Notes: generated by a model from the sequence alone, not told the origin. Positions 17,721 through 26,274 are shown, counted from the first letter of the stretch. The stretch is DNA of 64,000 nt from Chryseobacterium indologenes (GCA_001013295.1 LAZY01000043.1:33804-97803), one strand, 5' to 3'. Translations and numbers: made by a program.

Positions 17721-17813
17721 TCGGTTGGATATTAAAAAAATACGGTTGGTCTTCCAATTTATACGGTTCGCTTTCAAAACGATCAGCTGAGGTTATTTAC
17801 CTGCATAATTTCG
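17721..17813 (+). promoter_or_regulatory. barrel-gene promoter with three phased CGGTT repeats (LytTR-like operator)
   Basis: CGGTT cores start at 17722, 17743 and 17764, exactly 21 bp apart (TTCGGTTGG, TACGGTTGG, TACGGTTCG). From the last T of the proximal core (17768) to the first base of the -7-like box TAATTTCG (17806-17813) is 38 bp, the same as on the divergent efflux side. No -33 TTG. Likely bound by the LytTR regulator encoded at 18691. Confidence 0.65.
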
Positions 17814-17861
17814 CAGTATCGAAACATTAAAAAAACAGTCAATAATTTAAAATTTTATCAA

Positions 17862-18455
17862 ATGAAAAAGTTTTTAGCGATCACGGCCCTTGTATTAGGT
17901 TTGGGAGTACAGGCACAGCAGACAAAAGAAACAAAAAAAGACTCCGGAATAGAACTGATTCCTAAAGCAGGGATCAATATAGCCAATCAGTCGATCAAAA
18001 ATGTGAACGGGGAAAAATCCAAAACGTCTTTCCAGGCAGGCTTGGGTGTTAATATACAGACGGGGGTAAAGAATTTTTCTGTGCAACCGGAGGTTAATTT
18101 TATAAGCAAGGGAACGAAGTTTAAAAATAGCTTCGGAAATCAGACTTATAATTTCAATTATATAGAAATCCCGGTATTGGCAAAGTACAGCTTTGGTCCG
18201 GTATATGTGAATGCTGGTCCTTCCATCGGATTCCTTATGGGAAAGAATGACAGGATCAAAGCGGCTTATGGTAAAACCAAATCGATAGATTTCGGATTAC
18301 AGATGGGAGCTGGTATAGCATTTCCTGCAGGTCCCGGAAAAATAATTGTAGACGGAAGATATAATTTAGGATTAAGCAATATCTCTGATGAAAAAGGAAT
18401 GGATGTAAAAAACAGAGGTTTCGCTATTTCTCTGGGATATGCAATTCCTTTATAG
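17862..18455 (+). CDS. PorT-family outer membrane beta-barrel protein
   Basis: Secreted barrel protein of the OMP_b-brl_2/PorT family, 197 residues. Signal peptide MKKFLAITALVLGLGVQAQ, then GIELIPKAGINIANQ (typical GxKAGxNxxN entry), alternating amphipathic strands, and closing GFAISLGYAIPL with a terminal hydrophobic residue. Eight strands are expected. It is divergent from the RND operon and shares with it the phased repeat region, so both may answer to the neighbouring LytS/LytTR pair. Function of these small barrels is mostly unknown. Confidence 0.85.
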   Translation: MKKFLAITALVLGLGVQAQQTKETKKDSGIELIPKAGINIANQSIKNVNGEKSKTSFQAGLGVNIQTGVKNFSVQPEVNFISKGTKFKNSFGNQTYNFNYIEIPVLAKYSFGPVYVNAGPSIGFLMGKNDRIKAAYGKTKSIDFGLQMGAGIAFPAGPGKIIVDGRYNLGLSNISDEKGMDVKNRGFAISLGYAIPL

Positions 18456-18532
18456 TCTATAACTCATAGCTTTTCTTTATATCAGTATCCCTTCATGAGC
18501 AATTCTTGAGGGGATTTTGGTTTGTAGAAGGT

Positions 18533-18690
18533 TGGAAACTGGAAGAGGGAGGCTGGAGGTTACTATTGTGCAAAAAACTTCTAATGGTCTTAAAGAATTT
18601 TAAAGTTCATTAAAAGTATGAATTAAAACAGACCATAATCTCTTCTATGCTCCCAACAACTTGCTTCTTCCAGCCTCTATCTCCCTTTCA
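18533..18690. repeat. imperfect inverted-repeat element between convergent genes
   Basis: Left arm GGAAGAGGGAGGCTGG (18541-18556) mirrors the right arm CCAGCCTCTATCTCCC (18670-18685), with a second inner pair ATGGTCT (18584-18590) / AGACCAT. It fills the gap between the barrel gene and the end of the LytTR gene. Similar arms (GAGGGAAGCCGGAGTA / TACTCCAGCTTC) occur at 51143-51219, also after a LytTR gene. Looks like a dispersed, MITE-like or REP-like intergenic repeat. Confidence 0.5.
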
Positions 18691-19455
18691 TTAATAATCC
18701 ATCCAGGATTTGAATATGGAGGCTTTTTCTCTGCTTACGATCACTTCCATTTCAGGTTGTTTTCTCAACTCGAGTTTTAGTTTTCCATTAAAGTGATTAA
18801 AGATCTGTTTTACAGAATCAATGTGGATGATAAACTGTCTGTTGGCCCTGAAAAAGAATTTGGGATCCAGTTGTTTTTCGAGTTCTTCCAGAGTTTGCGG
18901 TACATTTTCAACGACACCGGTGTTCAGCATGGCTTTACTGATCCCCAATTCTGTATAGAAATATAAAATATCTTCTGCAAGAACCGTTTTATAGCCATCT
19001 CTATGCACAATCAGGAAGCGTTTTCTGTAGTCTTTCGGCTGGATATAATTAAGAAGCCCTTCAATAGCCGTTCCCACAACCGGAACAGCTTCCATAAAGG
19101 TTTCATAGCGTTTCAAAGCAGCATCGAGCTCTTCTTCTTCAATTGGTTTCAGAAGATAGTCTATACTGTTGTATTTGAATGCCTGCACCGCATATTCATC
19201 ATATGCTGTGGTAAATATTACTGCACTTTTGACTTCATGTTTGTTGAAAATTTCAAAGCTCAGCCCGTCTGCAAGGCGTACATCCATCATAATAATATCC
19301 GGAACGATATTATTTTCGAGCCAATGTACTGTTGAGGTGATCGAATCTTCTACGGAAAGGATTTCAATATGGGGTCTGAGCTTGAGCAGCAATCTTTTCA
19401 GTCTGTCTGCATTGGGCTTTTCATCCTCAACTATTAAAATTTTATTAATCTTCAT
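18691..19455 (-). CDS. LytTR-family response regulator
   Basis: Two-domain response regulator, 254 residues. Receiver domain 1-120: acidic pair VEDEKP, phospho-acceptor Asp in DIIMMDVRLADG (about residue 58), Thr/Lys in TTAYDEYAVQAF and YLLKPIEEEEL. DNA-binding LytTR domain about 150-254 (FLIVHRDGYKTVLAEDILYFY, then FFRANRQFIIHIDSV). Its start overlaps the kinase stop by 4 bp, so they form one operon and one pathway. Predicted targets are the phased TACGNTT repeats at 17625-17771 and upstream of its own operon. Confidence 0.93.
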   Translation of the reverse strand: MKINKILIVEDEKPNADRLKRLLLKLRPHIEILSVEDSITSTVHWLENNIVPDIIMMDVRLADGLSFEIFNKHEVKSAVIFTTAYDEYAVQAFKYNSIDYLLKPIEEEELDAALKRYETFMEAVPVVGTAIEGLLNYIQPKDYRKRFLIVHRDGYKTVLAEDILYFYTELGISKAMLNTGVVENVPQTLEELEKQLDPKFFFRANRQFIIHIDSVKQIFNHFNGKLKLELRKQPEMEVIVSREKASIFKSWMDY

Positions 19456-20570
19456 ATCAATGGAAGTTTTACAGTAAATTTATCTTCGGTTTTTTCTATT
19501 ATCGGTTTTGCATATCCCAGGATCTCATAGCGTGAAATAATATTGGTAAGCCCAACTCCTGAGGAATCCGGCTTATTGATCAGCGGTAAAAAGGTGTTGG
19601 AAACGACAAGCTCGCCTTCTGAATTGGTAAAGACCTGTATTTCCAAAGGATTGTTTTTTGAAGTCTGGTTGTGCTTGATGGCATTTTCAACCAATAACTG
19701 CAAGGATAACGGTAATGTATACATTGATCTGTATTCTTCCTGAACATCAATTTTTAATATCACCCCCTCCCCGATTCTTTTTTCAATCAGAAAGATGTAA
19801 GAATCTAAAAACTTCAACTCTTCTTCTACAGCAATAATATCTTTCCTGGAATTGACTAGCAGATACCGGTATACTCTGGCAAATTTTTCTGAATATTCAT
19901 AGCCCATCTGCTGATCTTCGAGAATAAGCTCAGACAAGACACTCAGGTTATTAAAGATAAAATGCGGATCAATCTGCAGCTTAAGTGCCTGAAGTTCTGC
20001 TGCCATAGCCGCCTGCTTGTGTTTGGAGGCTCTCAGCTTGTGCTGTGCTGCTTCTACAGCTGTTTTTTTCCAGTTCTCTAATAAATAATCCACGGTATTA
20101 AATGCGCTGATAATAAGCGATATTACAATATTGGTTGCGATCCACTGTCCCAATAAGGTGTATTCTTTCCGGTAATCCATTTCCGGTAAATTGTCTGTGG
20201 TACCATCAACGATAGCGTTGATAATCATAACGATCAGAACACTTCCCACAATCTGAAGAAACCCCTGAATAAGCAATCTTTTTATCGTCCTGTCTCTCCA
20301 GGGAAGCAGCTTATTGAGGGTCATGTCGATCAGGATACTTACTTCTGAAATGATGACTGAAAAGAGAAGAACCCACAGGGTATCTTCAATGATCATCTGC
20401 AATGGGGTATTAAGGTATCCCTGCCAGACCGGATCAAAAGGATCTATCAGATAGGAAAAACCACAAAAGGTTACGACTGCTACTGCCCAGATCACCAGCC
20501 TTCTCTTCATGGCTGAAAGAATCTTCTTATTCCGTACTATATTTTTCCTGATGGAAGCAATCCTATTCAT
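19452..20570 (-). CDS. LytS/YehU-type sensor histidine kinase
   Basis: Membrane histidine kinase, 372 residues, His_kinase (PF06580) class. Four membrane helices lie between about residues 22 and 165 (RRLVIWAVAVVTFCGFSYL; WVLLFSVIISEVSILIDM; GFLQIVGSVLIVMIINAIV; WIATNIVISLIISAF), then a short coiled coil. The phosphorylated His is in LQIDPHFIFNNLS (about residue 200). The ATPase domain has PLSLQLLVENAIKHNQ (N box) and DSSGVGLTNI (G box). Signal is unknown; these kinases usually sense membrane or envelope states through the helices. Confidence 0.92.
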   Translation of the reverse strand: MNRIASIRKNIVRNKKILSAMKRRLVIWAVAVVTFCGFSYLIDPFDPVWQGYLNTPLQMIIEDTLWVLLFSVIISEVSILIDMTLNKLLPWRDRTIKRLLIQGFLQIVGSVLIVMIINAIVDGTTDNLPEMDYRKEYTLLGQWIATNIVISLIISAFNTVDYLLENWKKTAVEAAQHKLRASKHKQAAMAAELQALKLQIDPHFIFNNLSVLSELILEDQQMGYEYSEKFARVYRYLLVNSRKDIIAVEEELKFLDSYIFLIEKRIGEGVILKIDVQEEYRSMYTLPLSLQLLVENAIKHNQTSKNNPLEIQVFTNSEGELVVSNTFLPLINKPDSSGVGLTNIISRYEILGYAKPIIEKTEDKFTVKLPLI

Positions 20571-20588
20571 ATCGGGACTTTGTGAGTG

Positions 20589-20661
20589 TAAATATAGAAA
20601 TAGATTTTATATGCCTCTGTCCTATTTTGGACGAGACCGCCAAAACAAGACCTGAACCGTA
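20589..20661 (-). promoter_or_regulatory. promoter of the LytS/LytTR operon with a TACGGTTCA site
   Basis: On the minus strand TACGGTTCA (20661-20653), then a degenerate GCGGT copy 20 bp on, then the -7-like box TATATTTA (20596-20589). The good site is 59 bp (38 + 21) from the -7 box, i.e. one repeat period further than at the efflux and barrel promoters. Suggests autoregulation. Confidence 0.45.
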
Positions 20662-20772
20662 AAATAGAAGGCTTAAAATGGAAGCTAACGTTTCATCACC
20701 TGAAAAAGACATTTCATCATCATTTTATGCAATGTCACCCTATTTTTATGGTCACGCGAAGATTTCCTACCC

Positions 20773-20780
20773 TAGTTTTG
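20773..20780 (+). promoter_or_regulatory. putative -7 box TAGTTTTG
   Basis: Exact TAnnTTTG match, 20 bp before ATG 20801. It sits inside the longer frame that opens at 20678, which supports the later start for the stress protein gene. Confidence 0.4.
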
Positions 20781-20800
20781 TCTTATCAAAATCAGGTACA

Positions 20801-21625
20801 ATGAAAACAATAATTGTCTGCACAGATTTTTCCCGGGAAGCTGAAAATGCCACTCATTATGCTGCTTCTCTCGCTAAGGAGAACCAATATAAAATGGTCC
20901 TGTTCAACTTACAGAGTATTTCCATCCATGCATTGAATGCCCAGGCTTCTGCTGATTTTTTCTATGAACAAACGCTTAAAAATCAAAAAAAGCTAGCTGA
21001 TAAAGCTACTGAAATCAATACATTGTATGCGATAGAAACGGAATATTATCTGGCATCCGGCAATTTCATTGAAGAGCTCAACCAATGTATACAGGCTTCC
21101 GGCTGTGATTTTATCATCATGGGAATGGCAGAAAAGACCCTTGAACAGAGATTGCTCGGGAATACCGTCATAAAAGCCATCCACCGGATCAAAAAACCGA
21201 TTCTGATCATTCCGGGGCATATAGAATATACAGGCATCCGAAAAATGCTTTTTGCCTATGATACCCACAAATGTATGAGCTGGTCTGCGATGAATGACAT
21301 TTATTATTTCATCAATGAATTCAGTTCTGAGATCGAGGTCTTCAATGTGAGTGAAAGTATAGACGATTTTGCAGAGGTTATCCATGACATTGATCTGAAT
21401 TCCGGATATGATATGGATGACATTAAATACAGTTTTAAAATGATACAGTCTATGGAAATCGTAAAAGCCATTGAGGAAGAAGTAAAACTCACCAATGCCG
21501 ATCTCCTGACTATGATCCCTTACCGGTACAATCTTGTGGAATCTCTTTTCCACCGAAGTAAAACAGCTATAATGGCTTATAAAAATAAAGTACCATTGCT
21601 ATCAATCCCCCTAAACATAGATTAA
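20801..21625 (+). CDS. universal stress protein, tandem UspA domains
   Basis: Cytoplasmic protein with two UspA-like halves, 274 residues from the preferred start. Domain 1 begins MKTIIVCTDFSREAENATHYAASLA and contains ASGCDFIIMGMAEKTLEQRLLGNT, close to the G-x2-G-x9-GS/T ATP-binding pattern of UspA. Domain 2 (IRKMLFAYDTHK onward) ends with FHRSKTAIMAYKNKVPLLSIP. An ATG at 20678 would add 41 residues without family character, so 20801 is chosen. Divergent from the LytS operon. Usp proteins act in stress survival; the trigger is unknown here. Confidence 0.85.
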   Translation: MKTIIVCTDFSREAENATHYAASLAKENQYKMVLFNLQSISIHALNAQASADFFYEQTLKNQKKLADKATEINTLYAIETEYYLASGNFIEELNQCIQASGCDFIIMGMAEKTLEQRLLGNTVIKAIHRIKKPILIIPGHIEYTGIRKMLFAYDTHKCMSWSAMNDIYYFINEFSSEIEVFNVSESIDDFAEVIHDIDLNSGYDMDDIKYSFKMIQSMEIVKAIEEEVKLTNADLLTMIPYRYNLVESLFHRSKTAIMAYKNKVPLLSIPLNID

Positions 21626-21702
21626 GAATCAATAAAAATCTGTACACATTTGAATTATCCTTTTTTGCCCGTCAAGGCTAAATTTTACACTTAATCTTGT
21701 TT

Positions 21703-21734
21703 AACAGGACCGAATTTCCCTTTTCGGTCCTGTT
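21703..21734 (+). terminator. intrinsic terminator of the Usp gene
   Basis: AACAGGACCGAA (21703-21714) pairs with TTCGGTCCTGTT (21723-21734), 12 bp, 8-base loop, followed by T-rich sequence. Confidence 0.88.
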
Positions 21735-21824
21735 TTTATTTCTGAGCCGATACTTCAATAAAATCTGGTATTTTATCTCAATATTAATTGTATTTTTATC
21801 CCATTCATTTCAATAAAAAAAACT

Positions 21825-22307
21825 ATGATAACCCGTATTTCTGTCTTCTGTAAGTATCTCATGATCTGCCTGTTATTTTTCGGAAGTATTTCATTGATTG
21901 CCCAAACAACGAATGCCTCTAAAGAGAACAAGAAACACTGCCAGCAAAAAATGAAACTGTTTTCTGATAAGATCATATTAACATTGAATCAGCTTGAGCA
22001 TCCTATTCAATCCGAAATCATCATCGACCCCACCCATTTCAACATCAGAACGATTGTTCAGATTCCCAATAAGCAGGACAAGAAGGTCACGGACTTCACC
22101 ATTAAGGAAATCAAATGTGAGATGAACGAAGACATGACCTCGGGACAGATTATGTATCTGGTCAAAAATGACAATCCTAAAAGTAAAGTTACCAATAGCG
22201 GTTTTATTCTGAAAGCCACTCAGAAAGGGCTCACTTTTTCAAATACTACCGACTCTCCGGAGGATACTGCTGTTGCTTCTATTTCAAAATATGAGATCTT
22301 AGAATAA
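21825..22307 (+). CDS. hypothetical secreted protein, 160 aa
   Basis: Not a recognised family. The N-terminus is a signal peptide (YLMICLLFFGSISLIAQT, cut near residue 27). The mature part is lysine- and isoleucine-rich and beta-predicted, with two cysteines (KKHCQQKM, EIKCEMNE) that may pair. It is monocistronic and ends before a bidirectional hairpin shared with the convergent ATP-grasp gene. Confidence 0.65.
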   Translation: MITRISVFCKYLMICLLFFGSISLIAQTTNASKENKKHCQQKMKLFSDKIILTLNQLEHPIQSEIIIDPTHFNIRTIVQIPNKQDKKVTDFTIKEIKCEMNEDMTSGQIMYLVKNDNPKSKVTNSGFILKATQKGLTFSNTTDSPEDTAVASISKYEILE

Positions 22308-22323
22308 TCTTTATAACAAAAAA

Positions 22324-22351
22324 ATCTTCTACGTTTGAACACGTAGAAGAT
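22324..22351 (-). terminator. hairpin terminator (works on both strands)
   Basis: ATCTTCTACGT (22324-22334) and ACGTAGAAGAT (22341-22351), perfect 11 bp, loop TTGAAC. The minus strand reads into a T-run, serving the ATP-grasp gene. Confidence 0.8.
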
Positions 22352-22375
22352 CATCCTTAATAAATATAAATCCTA

Positions 22376-23245
22376 TCAGGACATCAAAGTCATTAATGCC
22401 TGATAATAATTTTCTTGTAATTCATCCTCTCCATTGAGGAATAAATAAGGTTCAATCAGCTCCAGTTCCATCAGATGAAATGAATTGTTGATCAAAACAC
22501 CGTCTACTCTAGCATACAGCACAGGTTGAGGTAAACTTTTCAAATAAGCTCCGGCCTGCCCGATGTGTAAAGGATCGGGAACAGGGTAACTGATCCTTCC
22601 CCCATGATAATGCTGTACTCTGAAATCTCCCTGTTTAGGGGTTTTCAATGAGCAATGACTGTATTTTCCGTTGAAAAACAGGAATGACCATTCTCCGTTT
22701 TTAATTTCATCCACAAAAGGCTGCACCATGTAATCCTGCTCTTGCAAAAGCTGCTCAATATCAGCTGAGCGTTCATTATAGTCATTTCTATTGACAGTAA
22801 TGGTATTTTGTGCGCCTGCACTTACGCAAGGCTTCACGACTAACTTTTCGGCACCAAAATGATTAAAAAAACGATCATTAAATACAGAGCCTTTTTCGAG
22901 ATACTCAGCAGGAATTACCGGAAGTCCTTTTTCAGCAATGTTTTTCAGGTAGTGTTTATCTGAATTCCATCTGATAATTTCAACAGGGTTTAATACTTTC
23001 ACGCCCAGCTCTTCAAGATGTTCCAGCCAGTTCAGAAATTCACCAAGGTGGTTGTGGTAATCCCAGGGAGACTTGATAATGACCACCTCAAAGCTCTTCC
23101 AGTCTGTCTCCGGATCATTCCAGATTGCAGAGACAACGTTGAGCCCTTTATTGAGTAAGAAACTGATAAGTTCAGCATCTTCATCATGAGTCACTCCCTG
23201 AGAAAGTCTCGCCTCTGTTTTATACCCTGCTAATGCGATTTTCAT
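22376..23245 (-). CDS. ATP-grasp enzyme (RimK/GshB-like)
   Basis: Carboxylate-amine/thiol ligase of the ATP-grasp superfamily, 289 residues. Visible parts: N-terminal pre-ATP-grasp domain (DEDAELISFLLNKGLNVVSAIWND), substrate-side SPWDYHNHLGEFLNWL, ATP-binding EKLVVKPCVSAGAQNT, and metal-binding end MELELIEPYLFLNG, with E-x-E-x3-P typical of this COG0189 branch. The reaction is ATP-dependent joining of a carboxylate to an amine; the substrates are not known. Single gene. Related proteins are sometimes found in peptide-modification loci, but nothing next to it suggests that here. Confidence 0.8.
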   Translation of the reverse strand: MKIALAGYKTEARLSQGVTHDEDAELISFLLNKGLNVVSAIWNDPETDWKSFEVVIIKSPWDYHNHLGEFLNWLEHLEELGVKVLNPVEIIRWNSDKHYLKNIAEKGLPVIPAEYLEKGSVFNDRFFNHFGAEKLVVKPCVSAGAQNTITVNRNDYNERSADIEQLLQEQDYMVQPFVDEIKNGEWSFLFFNGKYSHCSLKTPKQGDFRVQHYHGGRISYPVPDPLHIGQAGAYLKSLPQPVLYARVDGVLINNSFHLMELELIEPYLFLNGEDELQENYYQALMTLMS

Positions 23246-23571
23246 ACTAACGTTTTAAAATGATCAATGAGGTAAATTTCGGAAAAACAAAAGAACGGAT
23301 ACAGACACAGATTCCTCTATTTTAAAGGATACAATTGTGCTGTTTTTTTATTTAAAATGCAGGAATACTTATTAACCAGTCCTAATATTTAACGCCTGTC
23401 ATACATTCACAAAGCCACGCTCTATCTGCAGGTATTTACAAAAAGTATAATTTCTATCCTTCTGAATATCAAAAAGTCGTAATTTTAATATAGGATAAAA
23501 ACAGTGTTTTCACCCTTTTTTATAGTTGAGCCATTAGCTAATTTTGTTCAATAAAATTAAAAACCATAAAA
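23246..23571. other. 326-bp divergent intergenic region
   Basis: AT-rich spacer between the ATP-grasp gene and the signalling operon. It contains an exact -7 box TAATTTTG (23539-23546) ahead of the operon. No other structure or small gene could be supported. Confidence 0.4.
23539..23546 (+). promoter_or_regulatory. putative -7 box TAATTTTG of the signalling operon
   Basis: Exact TAnnTTTG, 26 bp before ATG 23572. No TTG at 19 bp upstream, so a weak or regulated promoter. Confidence 0.4.
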
Positions 23572-24135
23572 ATGAAAACTTACTTTTTCACCAAAACTGC
23601 AGGTCTTCTTTGCACAGCATTGATTCTCTTTTTTTGCCTGCTAAGCTGCACCCGATGCTCTGAACCTCCAAAAGAACCCGTAAACGACAGTTATAAAAAG
23701 AAACTGATCACTTATAATGAAGCCCGGGTTCTTTATGATGAATATTCCAGAACCAATGATCTTATCCTTACCAAATACCGGAACGGTGAACCTGACTCAC
23801 GATGGTATTGGTTTTCACTGGAAGAGATGGAAGGCTACATCAAGTACGTAAAAGAAAATGCCAAAAAACAAAATCTGAAAAATGTAGGAATCAGGATCTA
23901 TATGGGAAAATATCCTGTCAACCACCCCAAAAACAAGATGGCAAAACCGGAGTATGCAGGCTATCAGACTATATTTCTGGTCCCTACCTCACAAAAAAGG
24001 AAAAAGGATAATGTAAAAACAATGTCCAGAACTACGGCACCGGAAGAAAATATGAACGTGGAATCTATAGATCCTATGAATATGACCAATCTGGCTCCCC
24101 CACCAAAAGCTTCAGCGACTACAGGTATGCAATAA
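23572..24135 (+). CDS. hypothetical lipoprotein heading a two-component operon
   Basis: Lipoprotein of 187 residues: signal with lipobox CLLSC (Cys26) followed by TRCSEPPKEP. The mature domain (DSRWYWFSLEEMEGYIKYVKENAKKQNLKNVGIRIYMGKYP) is a small alpha/beta unit recurring in flavobacterial genomes next to histidine kinases; no named family known to me. The C-terminal 30 residues are low-complexity (PPPKASATTG). It starts a four-gene operon (13, 13 and -4 bp gaps) with a membrane protein, a NarL-type kinase and its regulator, so it may act as an envelope accessory of that sensor. Confidence 0.7.
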   Translation: MKTYFFTKTAGLLCTALILFFCLLSCTRCSEPPKEPVNDSYKKKLITYNEARVLYDEYSRTNDLILTKYRNGEPDSRWYWFSLEEMEGYIKYVKENAKKQNLKNVGIRIYMGKYPVNHPKNKMAKPEYAGYQTIFLVPTSQKRKKDNVKTMSRTTAPEENMNVESIDPMNMTNLAPPPKASATTGMQ

Positions 24136-24147
24136 AAAAACAAAGCT

Positions 24148-24792
24148 ATGAACTGGAATATTGAAATAGGGAAACAGCTAACTATGGTCATATCCATTGT
24201 AGTCATGGTTTTAATGATCATAAAGTATAGAAAGACCGGGAAGGAGAATCTATTTTTTATCATAGGGTATCTGTTGTCCTCTCTTATTGATATTTTTTGT
24301 TATTTCTACTTCATGCTGACGGGTTTGCCTACGGATATATTCTATGTAATCGGTTTTTTGATGATTGTATTTTTTTTGTATCTGCTGTATTATTATCAGT
24401 TGTTGTACGTTCCAGTGCTCAAGAAGATACAACTCATCATCTTAGCTCTTTTTATAATCAATATTGCTGTCATGCTGTACCAGGAAGATGATCTGCTTCA
24501 CCATTTTTCTTTTACGATGCTGTATGTAGACATTCTTTTGCTTTTATTTTCAATTATTCTGTTTCTGTATCAGACTTTTAATTCGGATAAGATACTGGGG
24601 ATCAACAATTATTTACCTTTCTGGATTTCAGTGGCTTTACTGATCTTTTTTATAGGAAGCATTCCGATCTTATTTTTCAGAGCTACGGTTTCGGAGAGTA
24701 TTTACTTCTTCATTTTATTTATGTTGAATCTGATCAGTAACGGGATCATTATATTCGGGTTGGTCTGGAACAAACAGGACAAAATCAGATAA
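24148..24792 (+). CDS. seven-helix membrane protein of a two-component operon
   Basis: Integral membrane protein of 214 residues with about seven helices (first QLTMVISIVVMVLMIIKY, last FILFMLNLISNGIIIFGLVW). Unknown family; the size and position right before a histidine kinase gene that has only one membrane helix suggest it is the membrane sensor or partner of that kinase. No binding motif is visible. Confidence 0.7.
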   Translation: MNWNIEIGKQLTMVISIVVMVLMIIKYRKTGKENLFFIIGYLLSSLIDIFCYFYFMLTGLPTDIFYVIGFLMIVFFLYLLYYYQLLYVPVLKKIQLIILALFIINIAVMLYQEDDLLHHFSFTMLYVDILLLLFSIILFLYQTFNSDKILGINNYLPFWISVALLIFFIGSIPILFFRATVSESIYFFILFMLNLISNGIIIFGLVWNKQDKIR

Positions 24793-24804
24793 ATACGCTT
24801 AGAT

Positions 24805-25575
24805 ATGGAAGAGAATAATTTGGTTATTATCTTTACAGTTACTCTATTCATCATTGTTCTGACAATGATCTTCATCTATGCGGTGTTTATCAAGAAAAAA
24901 ACCACGCTGCTGATCGCTCAAAAGGAAAAGGATTTGCGTTTTGAAAAGGAACTTGCCACCTCACAGGTCGAGATCAAGGAACAGACGCTCAACTATATTG
25001 GTCAGGAATTGCATGATGACCTGGGGCAAAAGCTTTCTGTTGTCAGGCTACGGCATAATCAACTGATTGCCAAACTAAAAAACACTGAAAAAGAGGACCT
25101 GATCGAACTGAATGAGCTATTGGGAGAATGTATACAGGATATAAGAAATCTTTCCAAGACGCTGATTACGGAGCAGATCATTCATTTCGGGCTGGCAGAA
25201 TCCATAGAAAGAGAGGTTCTCAGGATCAAAAAACTGAAATTATTAAAAATAGAATTCATCACACAAAAACAGGATATTGATATTTCACCTAAACACGGCC
25301 TGATTCTTTTCAGGATCATCCAGGAAAGCATCAACAACATTCTGAAACATTCCAGAGCCAAAAATGTATCCATACAGATGGAAGATGACTGTAAAACATT
25401 ACATATCAGCATTTCTGACAACGGAAAAGGTTTTGACACCAGCCAAATTCAGGACGGCTCAGGATTGAAAAACATGGAACTGAGAGCCAAACTGATTCAT
25501 GCAGAGCTGTCTATACAGTCAGAACTCAATAAAGGGACACAAACCTTGATAACCTACCATAAAAATTTATTATGA
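24805..25575 (+). CDS. NarL-type sensor histidine kinase (HisKA_3)
   Basis: 256 residues: one N-terminal membrane helix (IIFTVTLFIIVLTMIFIYAVFI), coiled coil, HisKA_3 dimerisation domain with the phospho-acceptor His in YIGQELHDDLGQKLSVVRL, and a C-terminal HATPase domain (FRIIQESINNILKHSRAKNV as N box, ISDNGKGFDTS and GSGLKNMELRA as G boxes). No periplasmic sensing loop, so the signal may come from the membrane protein or lipoprotein upstream. Stop overlaps the regulator start by 4 bp. Confidence 0.9.
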   Translation: MEENNLVIIFTVTLFIIVLTMIFIYAVFIKKKTTLLIAQKEKDLRFEKELATSQVEIKEQTLNYIGQELHDDLGQKLSVVRLRHNQLIAKLKNTEKEDLIELNELLGECIQDIRNLSKTLITEQIIHFGLAESIEREVLRIKKLKLLKIEFITQKQDIDISPKHGLILFRIIQESINNILKHSRAKNVSIQMEDDCKTLHISISDNGKGFDTSQIQDGSGLKNMELRAKLIHAELSIQSELNKGTQTLITYHKNLL

Positions 25576-26216
25576 AAACGATTCCCATTGCCATAGTTGA
25601 TGATCATACTTTAATCTCCAAAGCTCTGGAGAACATGATCATGGAAAACACTCAGTATAAAGTAATTATGAACCATCCCAATGGAGAAGAATTTATTGCC
25701 GGGGTGGAAAAAGCCACCGAACTACCTGCTGTAGTACTGATGGATGTCAACATGCCTTATAAAAATGGTATAGAAACAACGGAATGGCTAACTGAACATT
25801 ACCCTGACATCAAAGTCATTGCCCTGACCATGGATGATGATGAAAAAGTACTCATTAAAATGCTAAAAGCCGGAGCGAAAGGATATTTGCTGAAAGACAT
25901 GCAGCCCGCCATCCTTTTTCAGGCTATAGAAACGGTATTTGAGAAAGGCAGTTTTTATACTGATTTTGTGGCTCAGAAATTATTGAAGGTAAAAACAGAA
26001 GAGGCCAAAAATGCATCCCTTCTTTCTGAGCTGAGAGACAGAGAAAAAGAGTTTATAAAATGGGCCTGCAGTGAACTTACCTATAAAGAAATAGCCGACA
26101 AAATGTGTCTAAGCCCCAAAACCATTGATGGCTACAGAGATTCAGTTTTTGTAAAACTTGACATCAAGAACAGAGCCGGTCTGGTCCTTTTTGCTTTAAA
26201 ACACGATCTGTGCTGA
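25572..26216 (+). CDS. NarL/FixJ-type response regulator
   Basis: 214 residues. Receiver domain with acidic pair IVDDHT, phospho-acceptor Asp in VVLMDVNMPYKNG (about residue 57), switch Thr in ALTMDDDE, Lys in YLLKDM. LuxR-type helix-turn-helix at the end (CSELTYKEIADKMCLSPKTIDGYR). Partner of the overlapping kinase; last gene of the operon, followed by a terminator. Confidence 0.93.
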   Translation: MKTIPIAIVDDHTLISKALENMIMENTQYKVIMNHPNGEEFIAGVEKATELPAVVLMDVNMPYKNGIETTEWLTEHYPDIKVIALTMDDDEKVLIKMLKAGAKGYLLKDMQPAILFQAIETVFEKGSFYTDFVAQKLLKVKTEEAKNASLLSELRDREKEFIKWACSELTYKEIADKMCLSPKTIDGYRDSVFVKLDIKNRAGLVLFALKHDLC

Positions 26217-26274
26217 TCTTATTTCTCCCTTTTTGATCATCTATTAAAATAACATCTTTACGTTTTACATCTCC

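Noticed and set aside
20993..21553. 186-codon minus-strand frame
   Set aside because: Antisense to the universal stress protein gene; low-complexity His/Ile-rich product without family.
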